The notes beneath the pieces were generated by a model. It was not told the DNA's origin. It ran no database searches and saw only the letters and a program-made list of their open reading frames with translations. From Larix sibirica (taxonomy: Eukaryota; Streptophyta; Pinopsida; Pinales; Pinaceae), in the NCBI GenBank assembly GCA_004151065.3, contig NWUY0304265321.1, forward strand, positions 1 to 64,000: a DNA stretch of 64,000 nt, in the 5' to 3' direction. Positions 32,830 through 43,690 of the stretch are shown here, in pieces. The translations under genes and the position numbers were made by a program. The number at the start of each line of letters is the position of its first letter. The first letter of the stretch is position 1.

Positions 32830-32960
32830 CTAAGGTTCCCAAGGCTGATTTCCCAAGGATGCATACCAAGGCTTAGTTAAGAGGCATAGGATCCAAAGGC
32901 TATTCCCACCAAGGCTGAGTGTAAGGTCCAAAGGAGTAGTTGAAGTTCCCAAAGCAGAGG
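32830..32960. repeat. CCAAGGCT degenerate repeat
   Basis: CCCAAGGCTGA, CCCAAGGAT, ACCAAGGCTTAG, TCCAAAGGCTA, ACCAAGGCTGAG, TCCAAAGGAG and CCCAAAGCAG follow each other every 12-25 bases. Confidence 0.65.
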
Positions 32961-34199
32961 TTAGAAGGAGGGCGGAGGATGAGGTATAGTAGAGTAAAAG
33001 GAAGATTAGGGAAACGATGCAGAAAGAGTTGAATGAAACAAAATGTTCTTTCCCCTGCGCGCCACGATCTTTCCAAATCTTTCTCTTAAAGAATAAAAGC
33101 ATGTCCTTCCTTCACTTATTAAACGGGTCTTAATTCCCTTCTGTATCTTAACGCCGTGCAACCGAACGCAGATCAAACTATGTTTGCTTCGTCGGTGTTG
33201 GTTCGAGGGTTTCAAGTTCCTCTGTCGCAAGGTCAATATAAGCATTTGGGTATGCGAGGTTTCACTGTGGCCGTTGTGTCTATCTCGTTCGGTGTAAACA
33301 TGGGTAACATCATCTATATCGTCATGTGGTGTAAAGCCAGCAAGCAGCGATTTAGGAAGAGCAGGTGTGACTGTGGCCTATCGGTTATATCACTTCCCTA
33401 GGTCTTGTTTCCGTAAGTTCGTAAGCAATCGATAAAGAGCAGGTAGGTTCGTGGACTTTCGTTGAACTGTGGACTTAACACCACGCCGTTGTGAACATGG
33501 GGGATATAAAGAAATCCAATAAAGAAATCGTGGCTCTTTTTATGGGGAAGGCTCCAGCTCCTCCTTCAACTCCTAGACATCATTTTCTTTCCTAAGTCGG
33601 CATGGACTAAGCTCCTTCCTATCAAGGTATATCAATAGTTGAGCTGTGGGCTTGAGGTTCGCTGGAATATGGGGCTATTGGTGAACTGCATCCAATATAT
33701 ATATATATATTATGCGAGTCCAAGTTACACATATATAGTAGTGGGATTAGGTATCGATTATTTCCCTGTGTCAATACCTATTCTTGGTCTGCTGATGGGT
33801 GCAGAAGGTGGTGCATCAACTGCAAGGAATTTATCTGAGCTTTGGGAGCTCATAACAAGTGTGTAAATAATGATCATAGCGGCTACATAATGCACACGAA
33901 TGGTTGGTATGCAATGATTTATTCCATTGTTTGGTAGCATCGAGAATATCAATCTGTCTGGACCACAAGGATGGACTTATCAGAATGCTCTTCATTAACG
34001 TGAAGGTGACTTTGTAACACTAGGAGTTCCAGGGATTGATGGGTAGCACATTAACATCACAAATAACACAAGGTGGAGGTGCCCTCTTAGGTGTAGGGGT
34101 TAAAGTTGACACAATAAAATATGAGGTGTTGGTGCCCCCAACATTCTTTATTTCCCCCCAATGCTTTTATCACCATTGTTAGTATAAGTCTGGGGAACT
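32961..34199. other. Spacer, with AT microsatellite
   Basis: No gene recognised. An (AT)n run lies at about 33693-33709. Frames at 33156-33401 (81 codons) and 33639-33866 (75 codons) are unassigned. On the minus strand from about 34199 to 34040 a proline-rich reading may be the fading continuation of the gypsy fragment to the right. Confidence 0.4.
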
Positions 34200-34840
34200 G
34201 GTTGCTAAATAGATTGTAAGGGAGGGACCAATGTGGTCTTCATAGGATTAAAAAAAGTTAAGACTAATTAAGGCATAGGCACGGGATTAGGTGGATTAAT
34301 ATACTAAACTGGAAGTTCGATGATAAGTCCAGGAAGGTTCAATTTTGTCATGACAGGAGTTCCAACCATACTGGGGGGTGGAAACATAAAATTAATTGAC
34401 ACAATAGGTTCATTAACCCACGAGTTACCTGCCACTAAAGGAGGGGTAGGTTGTGTCTTTAGTTGGGTTGAAGATAATTCTCCAGAAGTAACGGTACACA
34501 TGTAAGAGGTTTATTCTGGAGGAATGTTGGATGGAGGTCCTAAAATGGTCCCAATAAAGGAAAGGCCTTTAAACACACCAGGTCCTACTTCAAAAAATGA
34601 AGGCATGGAAAGACTACCTTCAATAGCGAGTAAAACATTGTTAGGATTGGGTGTTAGCTTAGGATCATGGTAAGTAAGCTGATCGAGGGTCACTACCTTT
34701 CCTTAGTATGGAAACATCATGAGACGAAAGACTATGGAAGCTAGAGCTTTCACGGCATACATATAGCTCCGTCCTAAGAGAATGTTATAGTAAAGTTGGG
34801 CATCTACAACCAAAAGAATGCCAAGAGTGAGATTGATTGG
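34200..34840 (-). pseudogene. Ty3/gypsy-type aspartic protease fragment
   Basis: The minus-strand frame beginning near 34834 reads LTLGILLVVDAQLYYNILLG then RSYMYAVKALASIVFRLMMF, then after one TAA GKVVTLDQLTYHDP. In plant Ty3/gypsy polyproteins the C-terminal half of the protease has this order: a hydrophobic VVDA strand, a Y-N-x-L-L-G-R motif, a helix, then F-P-x-x-G and V-T-x-D-Q-L. The catalytic D-T/S-G lies upstream and is not present, since the sequence further right no longer reads as protease. A proline-rich linker follows to about 34300 (two more frames, 60 and 65 codons), as between protease and RT in intact elements. RT is absent. The family type is fairly sure; the exact lineage is not. 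Confidence 0.72.
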
Positions 34841-35690
34841 CCCATTGCTTCATTCAATTTAAAGCCAACACCATTATCCTCAAGTGTGCGGAGAATGGTT
34901 TCTTTGGTGTTAACGTGTTGGAACAACATGCTAAGAAGGTTTCTCACATCTTTGGATCTTCTGGATACAATCAATGGATATTTTATAGTGGACTAGGAGA
35001 GTTTACTACACAATTGATTGAGTGGTTTACTATGCACTTTATTTATTGGTCAGGTCAAATAGAACAATCAACTCTCAACCTTGGAACCATAATTGTACAA
35101 ATGCATGTATTGTCTTATAACAGTTCAAGCAGATCTATAAAGGGAATTAATAAAGACTAAACATCAGGCTACCAATAAACTAATAAGTCTTTATATACGA
35201 TATATCCATAAGCATATAAACTAATCATACATCACCAAAATTCTATCAATCAATCAGCTAATCCACCAACATGTATCACCAATCAGACCGTGCATCGTTT
35301 AATAACAGAGGTATATAATTATCCTAATCCACCAACAAGTCGAACAACCTCCCACTTACTACCTTACAATCTCGAACAAAACTCGTACCAAAGCTAATTT
35401 TCACTAACTTATCACTTTGCCTAATAACAATAGACGATAATCTCAGTTAACGTATAAAGACCCTAGCCTTCATTTACACAAGCACTTTAACCAGGCTTCG
35501 AACCAATAAAACCCCCATAACCACCATATTGAAAGAACTGCACTCTTCATTAAACAAAGAATATATAAAATAGAGTCTCCTTATTATTAACTAAACCTAG
35601 TAACCTCTTACTCAATAGACAAGACTTATGGTAAACAACACTAGATAAGAAAGATATAACTCTCGCAATAAGATAAGGAAGAGAAAGAAT
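34841..35690. other. AT-rich spacer, unassigned 107-codon frame
   Basis: The plus frame 34837-35160 (107 codons, aromatic-rich: YNQWIFYSGLGEFTTQLIEW) has no ATG-led family match and partly overlaps the antisense of the protease fragment. From 35160 to 35690 the sequence is AT-rich and featureless. It may be nuclear DNA that came with the gypsy piece. Confidence 0.35.
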
Positions 35691-36320
35691 AGGTGTTACA
35701 TCTTATTCACTTTACCCTACTACTACCTTCCTATTACTTTACTACTTGGAACCTATAGCTCAATCAACTAATCTATCCCATAGTAACACAATAGAATAGT
35801 AACACAATAGAATCAGAGTATATAGATATCTAGAGCTATTATCAATAGAAGAAAAAGAATCTTATATTAGATAAGGAACAATAAGAAGAAAAAGCAAAGG
35901 ATATCTGATACCTCACTACTAAAACTAGCTTAGGAACACAACGAATCTTATACTCCTGGACTAAACTTACCATATCTTAGACTATCGCAGACTCAACTAA
36001 TACTTCACTTCAACTATCCTTAGATCAACCAATAGAAGGGGTGAGGTACGAACCTCCCCAACTCAGAAACTATATATGATAATGATCCATTATACCTAAC
36101 AAGAACAGGCATGAACACACACACCTGCAGTACAGAACCCTTCTACCTCACTGAAACAGGCATTATCCCGAGTCAAAGTACCAATCAACCAGGCCTTCCT
36201 CATACATAGATCCCACTACACTAGATCTTAAGGAGAAGTACTATCCTATGTAGATGTATCTTATTCACTCTCCTCTTAGATTCTTATTACTAAACTCCTA
36301 ACTTGGAACCTATAACTTGG
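35691..36320. repeat. Diverged direct repeat, about 540 bp apart
   Basis: ATCTTATTCACTT, then TTCCTATTACTTTACT, then ACTTGGAACCTATAGCT at 35699-35762 recur as ATCTTATTCACTC, TTCTTATTACTAAACT and ACTTGGAACCTATAACT at 36248-36316. A 16-bp unit (TAGTAACACAATAGAA) is doubled exactly at 35781-35812. Confidence 0.65.
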
Positions 36321-37261
36321 TATAGAAGGAAGATACTTTATTAGTTAACTCCTAACTATCTAAATAAGATAAGGACTATCCTCTTGACTCATTACTTTAT
36401 CACTCCTAACTAACAGGAATCTATAACTCTATTGTTTCAGAAAATAATACTATTGTTTCAGAAAATGATATAATTATTCTACTTAACATAAACTCCCTAT
36501 ATATCTTTCTAAACGAACTCCTATAAGCTAGGTAGAGAATAAAACACTAAAAGGCACCGTACGTAGGTAGCAATCTCTCAGATCCAAGGAATAAGCTCAG
36601 GATCACTATGAACTATTATTATTTAAGCACACACAGTTAGAAGCTCCTTCAGCTCTCGGGCACTAATTACTCATCAAGATCACTAATAAATCTATTAACT
36701 ATGCAACCAGCTCTCTCAAACAAGTCCTAGAATCTAGAAACACTAATGTTAAGTTACAGGCTGCCCAAGGCTAAGGCCCTCCCTTGGTGAAAGGCTCTTG
36801 GCTTGGTTTGACTGGCTAAAGGCTGAAGGCTGAAGGTTATCCTCACCCACCCCTCTAGTAAGACTGACTCTTTTATATTGAATCATCCAGCTACCTCCAA
36901 CTCCTTATATATTGGTTGAATCAGGTATATTTGACTAAGAAAGCTCCTTACTCCTCCTAATAGATCGGTGGAAACTTTGGGTAAGACTAATAAAAAAGAA
37001 AGCTCCTCTCAGAAGACTAAATAAAGCCCTTCCTTCCCTGAATGGTTCTATCTATCCCCTCTCCCTTACTACTGTTTCTATTCCCTCCCATAAGACTCTA
37101 AATAAAGCCCCTTACTACTGACTCTAATCCTTCCCAGAAGACTCTATTATCTAGCTCCCCCTCCAAAGAAGACCCTTTCCTTTGCATCTGATCTCAAATT
37201 GCGAATCAACATATGTAAGCATCGATGTATCAATCAATCAAAGACCGATATCGTTCACTGC
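36321..37261. other. Spacer with small duplications
   Basis: CTATTGTTTCAGAAAAT is doubled at about 36430-36466 (period 20). GAAGGCTGAAGG and AAGGCT words lie at 36770-36840. AAGACTCTAAATAAAGCCC and AAGACTAAATAAAGCCC recur at 37013-37110. No gene recognised. Confidence 0.45.
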
Positions 37262-37340
37262 GCCTAATCGTTTGTAGCGCCTCTGTGTAGCACCCTGTTA
37301 GCAGCACCCGTTAGTAGCACCTTTTGGTAGCACCTGTTCA
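37262..37340. repeat. GTAGCACC short tandem repeat
   Basis: GTAGCGCCTCTGT, GTAGCACCCTGTTA, GCAGCACCCGTTA, GTAGCACCTTTTG and GTAGCACCTGTTC follow one another, a period of 13-15 bases. Confidence 0.85.
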
Positions 37341-37416
37341 TTATATCCCCTCTCCTTGAATGGCTATATCCTCTGCCCCTCCCGGAATACTGGCTCTATA
37401 TAGCCTCTCCCTGAGG

Positions 37417-37448
37417 TCTGGTCTTCTGGTCTTCTGGTCTTCTGGTCT
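37417..37448. repeat. 8-bp tandem repeat (TCTGGTCT x4)
   Basis: TCTGGTCT is repeated four times without change. It is likely a young slippage product. It lies inside an 83-codon minus frame (37364-37615) that I do not regard as a gene. Confidence 0.92.
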
Positions 37449-38146
37449 GGTGACGTAGGTGTTGTTGGACTACTTGGCGGGCTTGGTGGTCTAGGCCTAA
37501 GGTGAAAGGCTCTACCTGCCTTCCTTATTGTTCCCCTCTCGCAGAATGTATCTCTATCTACCTGCCCTCCCTGATCTGAGTGTTTCTCTCTATGTGTATA
37601 GCGTATGACCCTCACGCGGTGAATCGTATATAATGCACATTAGTAACTCGCTCTTGGGATGAAGGTATTGCCAACATAGCTGTCATTAAAAGCCTGCACA
37701 TAGTAGTCGTTCACAGCCCATGGTCCCCTTGCCCCACTCACGAGCTAGGCGTCAACTAACCCTAGCAACAAAACGTCTAGCCATGGTCTAAGCCTGCCTG
37801 TTTCATCAAGCAGCTTACTTAGTCGTAGTTTCACTCTAGCCGTTGTCTCGCCAAACGTTATAGCAGATCACGGTTTCGACTAGCTTATTCGGGCGGGTTC
37901 TTTTGTAAAGCCCGGGGTTCATTCGACCAGCTCTTGGGTGATTTCGTGAAGCCTAAAGCGAGCAAGCACAAAGGCGCTCACTCAACCTCCAATCGATTCC
38001 ATCCAGCCAATCATAGAGAAACTTCGGGACTGTAAATTTGAAGTAATAATAAAATCCATTTCTGTGCCCCGATGAGCAAGCCTGCCTCGGCCCCCCTAAA
38101 TATGAGTTTTTAATATAGGGCAAACCATTTCATGGGTAAGGTCAGT
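37449..38146. other. Spacer, nothing recognised
   Basis: No gene. A GC-richer part at 37870-37990 (GGCGGGTTC, CCCGGGGTTC) was checked for a tRNA and gave no cloverleaf. Confidence 0.4.
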
Positions 38147-38209
38147 ATTAGAACGATTCCCAATTGATGAGGTAATTATTAGAACGACTTCCTAATTGAT
38201 GAGATAATT
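38147..38209. repeat. Tandem pair ATTAGAACGA...TTGATGAG
   Basis: Unit ATTAGAACGATTCCCAATTG followed by ATGAGGTAATT, then the same with CTTCCTAATTG and ATGAGATAATT. The period is 31 bases. Confidence 0.88.
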
Positions 38210-38599
38210 ATTGGTTGAATGGAGGAAATAACACCCCGAATTAAGACGTGCCGGCTACCAATCGGGTCGGGGTAGGCAAAATACTATGTATGGGGGCGGA
38301 ACACACCTAAGACCTTTGGCTACCAACCTGGGGCAGTACGGAGGGTCAAGTCTGGAGGAGAGGCTTTAGCACCTAAGTCTGGGGGAGACTGTTCTCAATT
38401 CATTCAAATATCCCCTAAAAATAAGCAGGCAATTTTACTTACTCTCTTTATGGCATGTAACGTATTTAAAGAACCCTAAAACTGGCTGGCGCTTGAAAAG
38501 CAACGTTATCCCCGAATAGATAAAATACCCACAAATGACTGCTATTGGGGTGGGGTAGTTCTAGCCACTAATTAGGGGGAATGGGCAGATTTCCTCGGT

Positions 38600-38745
38600 T
38601 GGGTGGGAATAGATCCCCCGTGAGCCCCGTGAGGCCCCGTGAGGAATAAGTGAAAGAGTTTGTTCTTATAAAAGAGTATTTTACGGAGCCCCCCGTGAGG
38701 AATAAGTAAAAGAGCATTTTCTTTTATGTTACGGAGTGCGGGGCC
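38600..38745. repeat. CCCCGTGAG repeats with duplicated tail
   Basis: CCCCGTGAG occurs four times (from 38617). Two of them are followed by GAATAAGTGAAAGAG or GAATAAGTAAAAGAG, a T-rich middle with CTTTTAT or CTTATA, and TTACGGAG. The larger unit is about 60 bases. Confidence 0.8.
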
Positions 38746-39334
38746 CCTCAATGAAGGATTTATATAAGCTAAATAAAATGCAGTATTTCAAATCCATGGT
38801 TCTCGGCCCTTAGATTTGACAGGATAGGCGTTACGATAGCTAAGGATTAGTTTGACGCTCTCATTAGGGAGTTTTCACCGTTACCAATTTGAAAGGCCAA
38901 GTTCAGGTTGAGCAACCCTGATAAGATCATTATGGACAAATTCAATATCTGATCCTTAATTCACTTCTAATAAAGTTAGGCATGTAGGTGCCTTGGGCTC
39001 GATGGAGGGATTGGAAAGTACCCCTCCTTCCTTGGATTAGACATAAGTCTACTAACAACTCCCATTAAACGTGTAATTTCAGGCCTACATAAGAGAACCA
39101 ACAACTTCAACATATGGAATATTGACCATCTATTCCCTTTTATTTAAGTCTTCAAACATATCTCCGGGAATACAGAAACAGTTGAAGAACCATATTTTCC
39201 AGATATAGATACAGATGTACCACTAGCAAAGGCAGGTGTATCTACGGGTTTACTTGTGATGCCTACGGTCGAGGTGAAGGTAAAGAAGGTAGGGTTACTG
39301 GTATGGCAAACAGAAACCGTGTAAAGCAGAAGTG
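38746..39334. other. Spacer before the mobile-domain pseudogene
   Basis: No gene recognised. A CATAAGAGA nonamer lies at 39088. Confidence 0.4.
39088..39096 (+). promoter_or_regulatory. CRTA-type mitochondrial promoter-like nonamer
   Basis: CATAAGAGA, as at 22888. It lies 250 bases before the mobile-domain pseudogene, but nuclear genes do not use this motif, so the position is probably chance. Confidence 0.1.
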
Positions 39335-40500
39335 TTTACTAGAGGTGAGTTGGCAAGTCTGTTGAGATTAGTATCTTTGGATTGGCTATGGGACATGCTA
39401 ATGGAGAGGGATATACCTACAATTGAGGGTTTTAGAGGTGATGATGAGGCTGGTAGATAGGAGGACAAGCCAGTAAAGGATACAATTGAGAGCACAAGAG
39501 AGGTCACAGAGACACTACCTCTTTTTCCACTGATCTCGGATAAACCAGGTAGAGAGGTAATGCCATCTTGGCTAGTGGCTAGATATAGAGAGTATATGGA
39601 GCTTTGGTATCAAATTGATTAGAATGACACTGTGAGGATTATACAAAAGATAGGCTAGGAGAGAGCCATCCAAGTACGAACTATCTAGACATCTCAGATG
39701 TAGTTAGTAAAGGTAATTTCATATTTTAATCTTAGTAAACACACATTTGTTTTCCCGCGGGGGAAGAGAACACCTAACTAGAGTATGTCTACTATATCAT
39801 GGGTCTCCCTATAGATGGTGCCATCATAGAGGCTGAGATGTTTGAGGAGACTATAAAGCAGAGGAGGGAGCTTTGGGATGCTAAGTCTCTCATAGGTATA
39901 AGGTTACTAAGCGTATGGAATCCTTATTTAGGGATCAGGTTCATATGCATAGGGGGTAGTGTAGTGCCATTGCTAAGGATATTTCTCATAGGAGTGGTGG
40001 CCATGGCCAGGATGTCATATCATGGTGACATTGTGTAGGCCAATATAGTCAACTCCATTAGGAGGATGCAGAGTAGAGTAAAGCTATCATATGGAGGGTT
40101 ATACCTGGCTTAGACATATTACAACTTGGATGATATTATAGAGGGAATAAACTTATTATTTAAAACCTCTAAGTTTTTATAGGCATAGTTGTTATACCAT
40201 ATTCAAACTTTAAGGCTAGAGAGGAAGATTCCTATTGAGCCTAGTCGGAGGACCATCAATAGGTACACTAGGGTAAGGACATCAAACGAGTGATTTAGGG
40301 TTTTTACATTGAGAGGAGGAGGCGAAATCATCCATAAGGGTGTTAAGCCTATATGGAGGTATTACACAGAGAGTAGTATAACACATGTCACAGATATGGT
40401 GTATGGCAGACATAGATATATGAGGATGTACCATACAACATGGAGGATGTCATCATAGTGAGGATATGTGCTTATAACTCCTAGGCTAAATCTAGTCAGG
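39335..40500 (+). pseudogene. Plant-mobile-domain-like pseudogene
   Basis: A long decayed plus-strand reading with strong similarity in style to plant mobile domain proteins (the MAIN/MAIL and transposon-encoded family, nuclear, of unknown biochemical role). A first stretch (about 39345-39660) reads LASLLRLVSLDWLWDMLMER, then PSWLVARYREYMELW. Next comes QVRTI-TSQM, then HTFVFPRGKRTPN near 39744. After a frameshift YYIMGLPIDG follows at about 39790-39820. The order F-P-x-G-E-x-T-x-T-x-x-D-V-x-x-x-x-G-L-P-I/V-D-G is the family hallmark. Downstream, to about 40500, a basic, aromatic stretch persists (YNLDDIIEGINLLFKTSKFL; PSRRTINRYTRVRT) with several TAG stops, many where CAG or TGG would fit. 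At least five stops and one shift rule out function. The first half is well supported; the tail by frame continuity only. Confidence 0.68.
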
Positions 40501-40969
40501 TTTTAGACTACCAGGTATAGGGTAGAGCGGGAGCATGGAGAAGACATTCAGCCTATCAGTTGTTGGGCAATATACTATTGATTGAACGGGTCCGCAGGCC
40601 AAGCCGGCCCACCATGCCCAGGCTAACTACCTGATTGATCTGACAGGGCCAATCAATTTCATCTTCGTCCAACAATAGGGTGAGCAACTACAAACCTATT
40701 CCTATGTAGTGGCCCCGCCGAGCAAGGATCTTCCGCAGAGAGCTCTTTCCCACCCGTCGACCGGTCCGGCTGATGTGCCGGCCACTCGGGACAATGTTCC
40801 GGTAACCTTACTTTTCCTCTCCCTACTCTACTGTTTTGGTTTTTCAAGTTATTAGGCAAAATAAAAGAATAGACCTAACGGGGGGAAGTTAGAAGGAAAA
40901 AAAGGAGCAGAACGCATAACACTGATTGAAAGGAAGAGGCAGATTCAATTCCAGATAAGGAACTGTTGC
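40501..40969. other. Spacer with GC-richer unassigned frame
   Basis: From about 40585 to 40850 one plus frame reads NYLIDLTGPINFIFVQQ, one stop, then TYSYVVAPPSKDLPQRALSH. The minus strand is open over 66 codons (40659-40859). I cannot place either. It could be a fragment of a gene I do not recognise. Confidence 0.3.
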
Positions 40970-41255
40970 CTACACCTTCTGCGGCTTTCTCCGGTGCTTC
41001 CTCAACGGCCGATGCCTCTACTTATGCTGGTGGTTCCGGAAAAACTAAGTCGACTGAAACTCCTGCTGCCTATGCTGTCTCTGCTCGAGCTACTCTTGCT
41101 CCTTTTACTTCTGGTTTCAATGCTGAGTAACCTAGGCATGGAACTAATGGTAGTTATAAACCTGCGACTGGTGAATCTGTGTATGGGGGAACTACTTAAT
41201 GTACTGCTGCTTTTGCTGGCTCTTCTACTGGATATGCCGCTGGTAAAGGGTGCTG
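40970..41255 (+). repeat. Ala/Ser/Thr/Gly/Tyr triplet repeat, locus 6
   Basis: One plus phase of about 92 codons with two stops reads PTPSAAFSGASSTADASTYA, then AAYAVSARATLAPFTSGF, then AAFAGSSTGYAAG. A Leu-rich 107-codon frame (40994-41317) is the same DNA in another phase. This locus and the next are the least decayed. Confidence 0.6.
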
Positions 41256-41934
41256 CTTGTTACCTTTATACCTGTTGCTGCACCCTTTTGTGCTGCTGGC
41301 TTTGGAGACTATACTAATAGGAGGACAGGAACCGAGCTAAGGTATGCTATTAATGGGCAGATGGCTTACTTTTGTTTATATTCACTCATCTTCTCTTTTT
41401 TGTTCTATTTTATATATATCCTCCTAAGTACTTAAGCTATGTAATCTATACTCTGGTCTACATAATCTATGTAATACAACCTCCCTTCCACTTGGGCATA
41501 TGCTTTGTAATGGTCTTTAGGCCTTTATTTGCGTTCTCTCACAAGCTTCGAGCCTCACCTTACACCCGACTATCACCTGCACCTTACTATAAGCCAGATA
41601 GTTTTGAATAGTGATTGGAGATGGGAGATTGGAGATAGGGATACGCACCCGACCTAGATAGTAAAGCTAGATAGTAAGACCAAAGATAGTAAAGCCAGGT
41701 TAGCCAGGCGGTACCTCACGAATAGGAAGGGAGAGAGGTGTGATGAGAAGACCTAGATTCCTGCTATTTTGATGGAGCAGTGATGGAGCATTTATTGAAG
41801 GAACCCAGTGCTAGTGTATGAACCCAGTAACCCAGTGCATGTATACCAGTGCTTCAACTGCTGGATCAACTGGTTTCACTTCTAGGTCAACTGGTTCAAC
41901 AAGGTGCGAAGCGCTTTCCCGACATAGGAAGGGA
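41256..41934. other. Spacer, nothing recognised
   Basis: T-rich at 41360-41480 with overlapping hydrophobic frames (41250-41435; 41372-41611) that carry no motif. AGATAGTAA words recur at 41650-41690 and CCCAGTG words at 41808-41850. Confidence 0.4.
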
Positions 41935-42160
41935 AGGTAAACAACTGGTTCTGCTAATGGATATGCTTATGCTGGTGGGTATACTTAAACCACTGCTTTT
42001 GGTGCAGGATATGGATATGGATATGGGTCTAGAGCTGCTCATGCTTATGCTACTACTGATGGTTATCCAACTGGCTCTTAAACTGCTTAGTCAACTGTGT
42101 AAACTGCTATAGGTGGTGCTGTTACCTTTGCTTATGGATATGCATCTGCGGATCTGTCAG
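41935..42160 (+). repeat. Ala/Ser/Thr/Gly/Tyr triplet repeat, locus 7
   Basis: The plus phase reads TGSANGYAYAGGYT, one TAA, then FGAGYGYGYGSRAAHAYATT, then stops, then AVTFAYGYASADL. ATGGATATGGATATGG is a local 6-bp run at 42009. Stops again appear as TAA or TAG next to ACT. Confidence 0.6.
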
Positions 42161-42287
42161 GCAGGAGGCTCTTATTTTACTCGCTCATTTTTATTTCTCC
42201 TAGGAAACCCACCTCCTTTCAATTTTCTTGCCTTGATCTTTATAGGGATGCACCACGGACACCACCGAAGGAGGACTACTAAGAGAT

Positions 42288-42391
42288 CCTGCCAGGAAAC
42301 CTAACAACCAGCAGATCTATCTCGCCCAGCCAGACCAACAACTACAACCTCTTACTATGATGATACTTGCATGGAGACGTTTAACTTGCCA
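42288..42391 (+). repeat. Composite repeat, copy of 24448-24546
   Basis: Same module order as the first copy: AGGAAACCTAAC, CCAGCAGATCT, CTCGCCCAGCCAGACC, ACTACAACCT, TTGCATGGAGACGTTTAACT then TGCCA. The copies lie 17.8 kb apart in the same orientation. Confidence 0.8.
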
Positions 42392-42544
42392 TACTGACAG
42401 AGACCACAGTACTGACAGACCACAGTTGTTTACCCATTTCCCACCAGAACAGGAAAAAGGTTGCCACAGCGAGGAGGGGAGGGAAATTGGATGCCGAGGG
42501 AAAAAACTCATTCACAGGATGGATGGAGGTAGGTGCTATCACTA

Positions 42545-42650
42545 GTTGATGCAGTAGATCCCGCTACTCCATGCGGTCAATCCAAGAGGTGATTCAAGTC
42601 ATGCAGCTCTATCCCGGTACTCTATGCCAGGATTCATTTCTTCTTGGAGG
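42545..42650 (+). repeat. GTTGATGCAGTAGATCC / GGTACTC word field
   Basis: GATGCAGTAGATCCCGCTAC, ATGCGGTCAATCCAAGAGG, CATGCAGCTCTATCCCGGTA and CTATGCCAGG recur and resemble the field at 29940-30210. Confidence 0.45.
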
Positions 42651-43690
42651 GTTTTGAACCGATGCACGCTTACTTTAGTTTCTGTTTTGACATTTCGAAA
42701 AGAAAAGTGCATAATATCATCTATAATATGGTTCCCCACATCTTATAAGGCCTTATTCAATTGGTGGATACGCTAGGGCATCTGAAGCACCACCGTAGGT
42801 AGGGAGACAGGAAATAAATAAGTTAGGGTAGAACTGATCTTACAAAACCGATTCCCTCTCGTACCTCGGTCCTAATTCAACATTCTTTTTTATTCAAATA
42901 GACACTTTGTTGGGGTCGCCATTACCTCATAGAGCACTACAACTTTATTTTATTCTATATAAAACATACACTTTTCGTTTCTCTCTTATCAACCGGTTCT
43001 AGCCCAGCATTTAGGAAGGAACAGACACAGCCTGCTTTTGACTCGCATTATTGAACCCATACATAAATAAACAGAGCTCTATTTTTGGCTTAGGCAGGAC
43101 ACCAGACAAGAAAGAACTTAGTTTGAGCTTCTTATCATTTCTCTCTTATCAACGGGTTCTCGCCAGCATTTATCCCGTATGCAGCGTGCTTACCTTATGG
43201 ATCTTAAACCCAGAGACAAGTTGAACTGAGGCAGTAAGGCAGTAATTGTTCAAGAAAGTGTTAGGTATGCTCCAAGTGCGTAGTAAGTTATTTTAATGGA
43301 TCCATTTTGAGTACGTGTGATTGGGGTATTTTTTGGAGTGAAAAGGGTATACATTATTTTCTAGGTGGGGGGATGGCTGTGGTTCCATTGATTCATAAAT
43401 AAAGTTCTTTAACAGGCAAAATGAATTAAGAAAAGATCTGTTATATTTCCCCCGATGACATACACACAACACTACCTTAGACCACCTAAAGATGCTGTTC
43501 TATTAGACGAGAATAGTTACTGAGGCTATTTTATATAACTGGTATCAAGTCAAAGTATCTAACCCGAGTATCTTTGCCCAGCCAATGACTCTTCTGTTGA
43601 CTATCCCGCCTATAAAAGAATGACGTGATGTGGAATTTTAGTAATAAAGAATCCATTTGAGTACCCTGGTCCCACCACTCCTGTGTCTTG
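42651..43690. other. Spacer with one direct repeat
   Basis: TTCTCTCTTATCAAC, then GGTTCT, then GCCAGCATTTA or GCCCAGCATTTA occurs at 42978 and 43138. No gene recognised. Confidence 0.45.

Noticed and set aside
37890-37945. tRNA or intron end around GGCGGGTTC ... CCCGGGGTTC
   Set aside because: A GC-rich inverted word but no cloverleaf and no domain V.
40994-41317. Leu-rich 107-codon gene
   Set aside because: It is the triplet repeat read in another phase.
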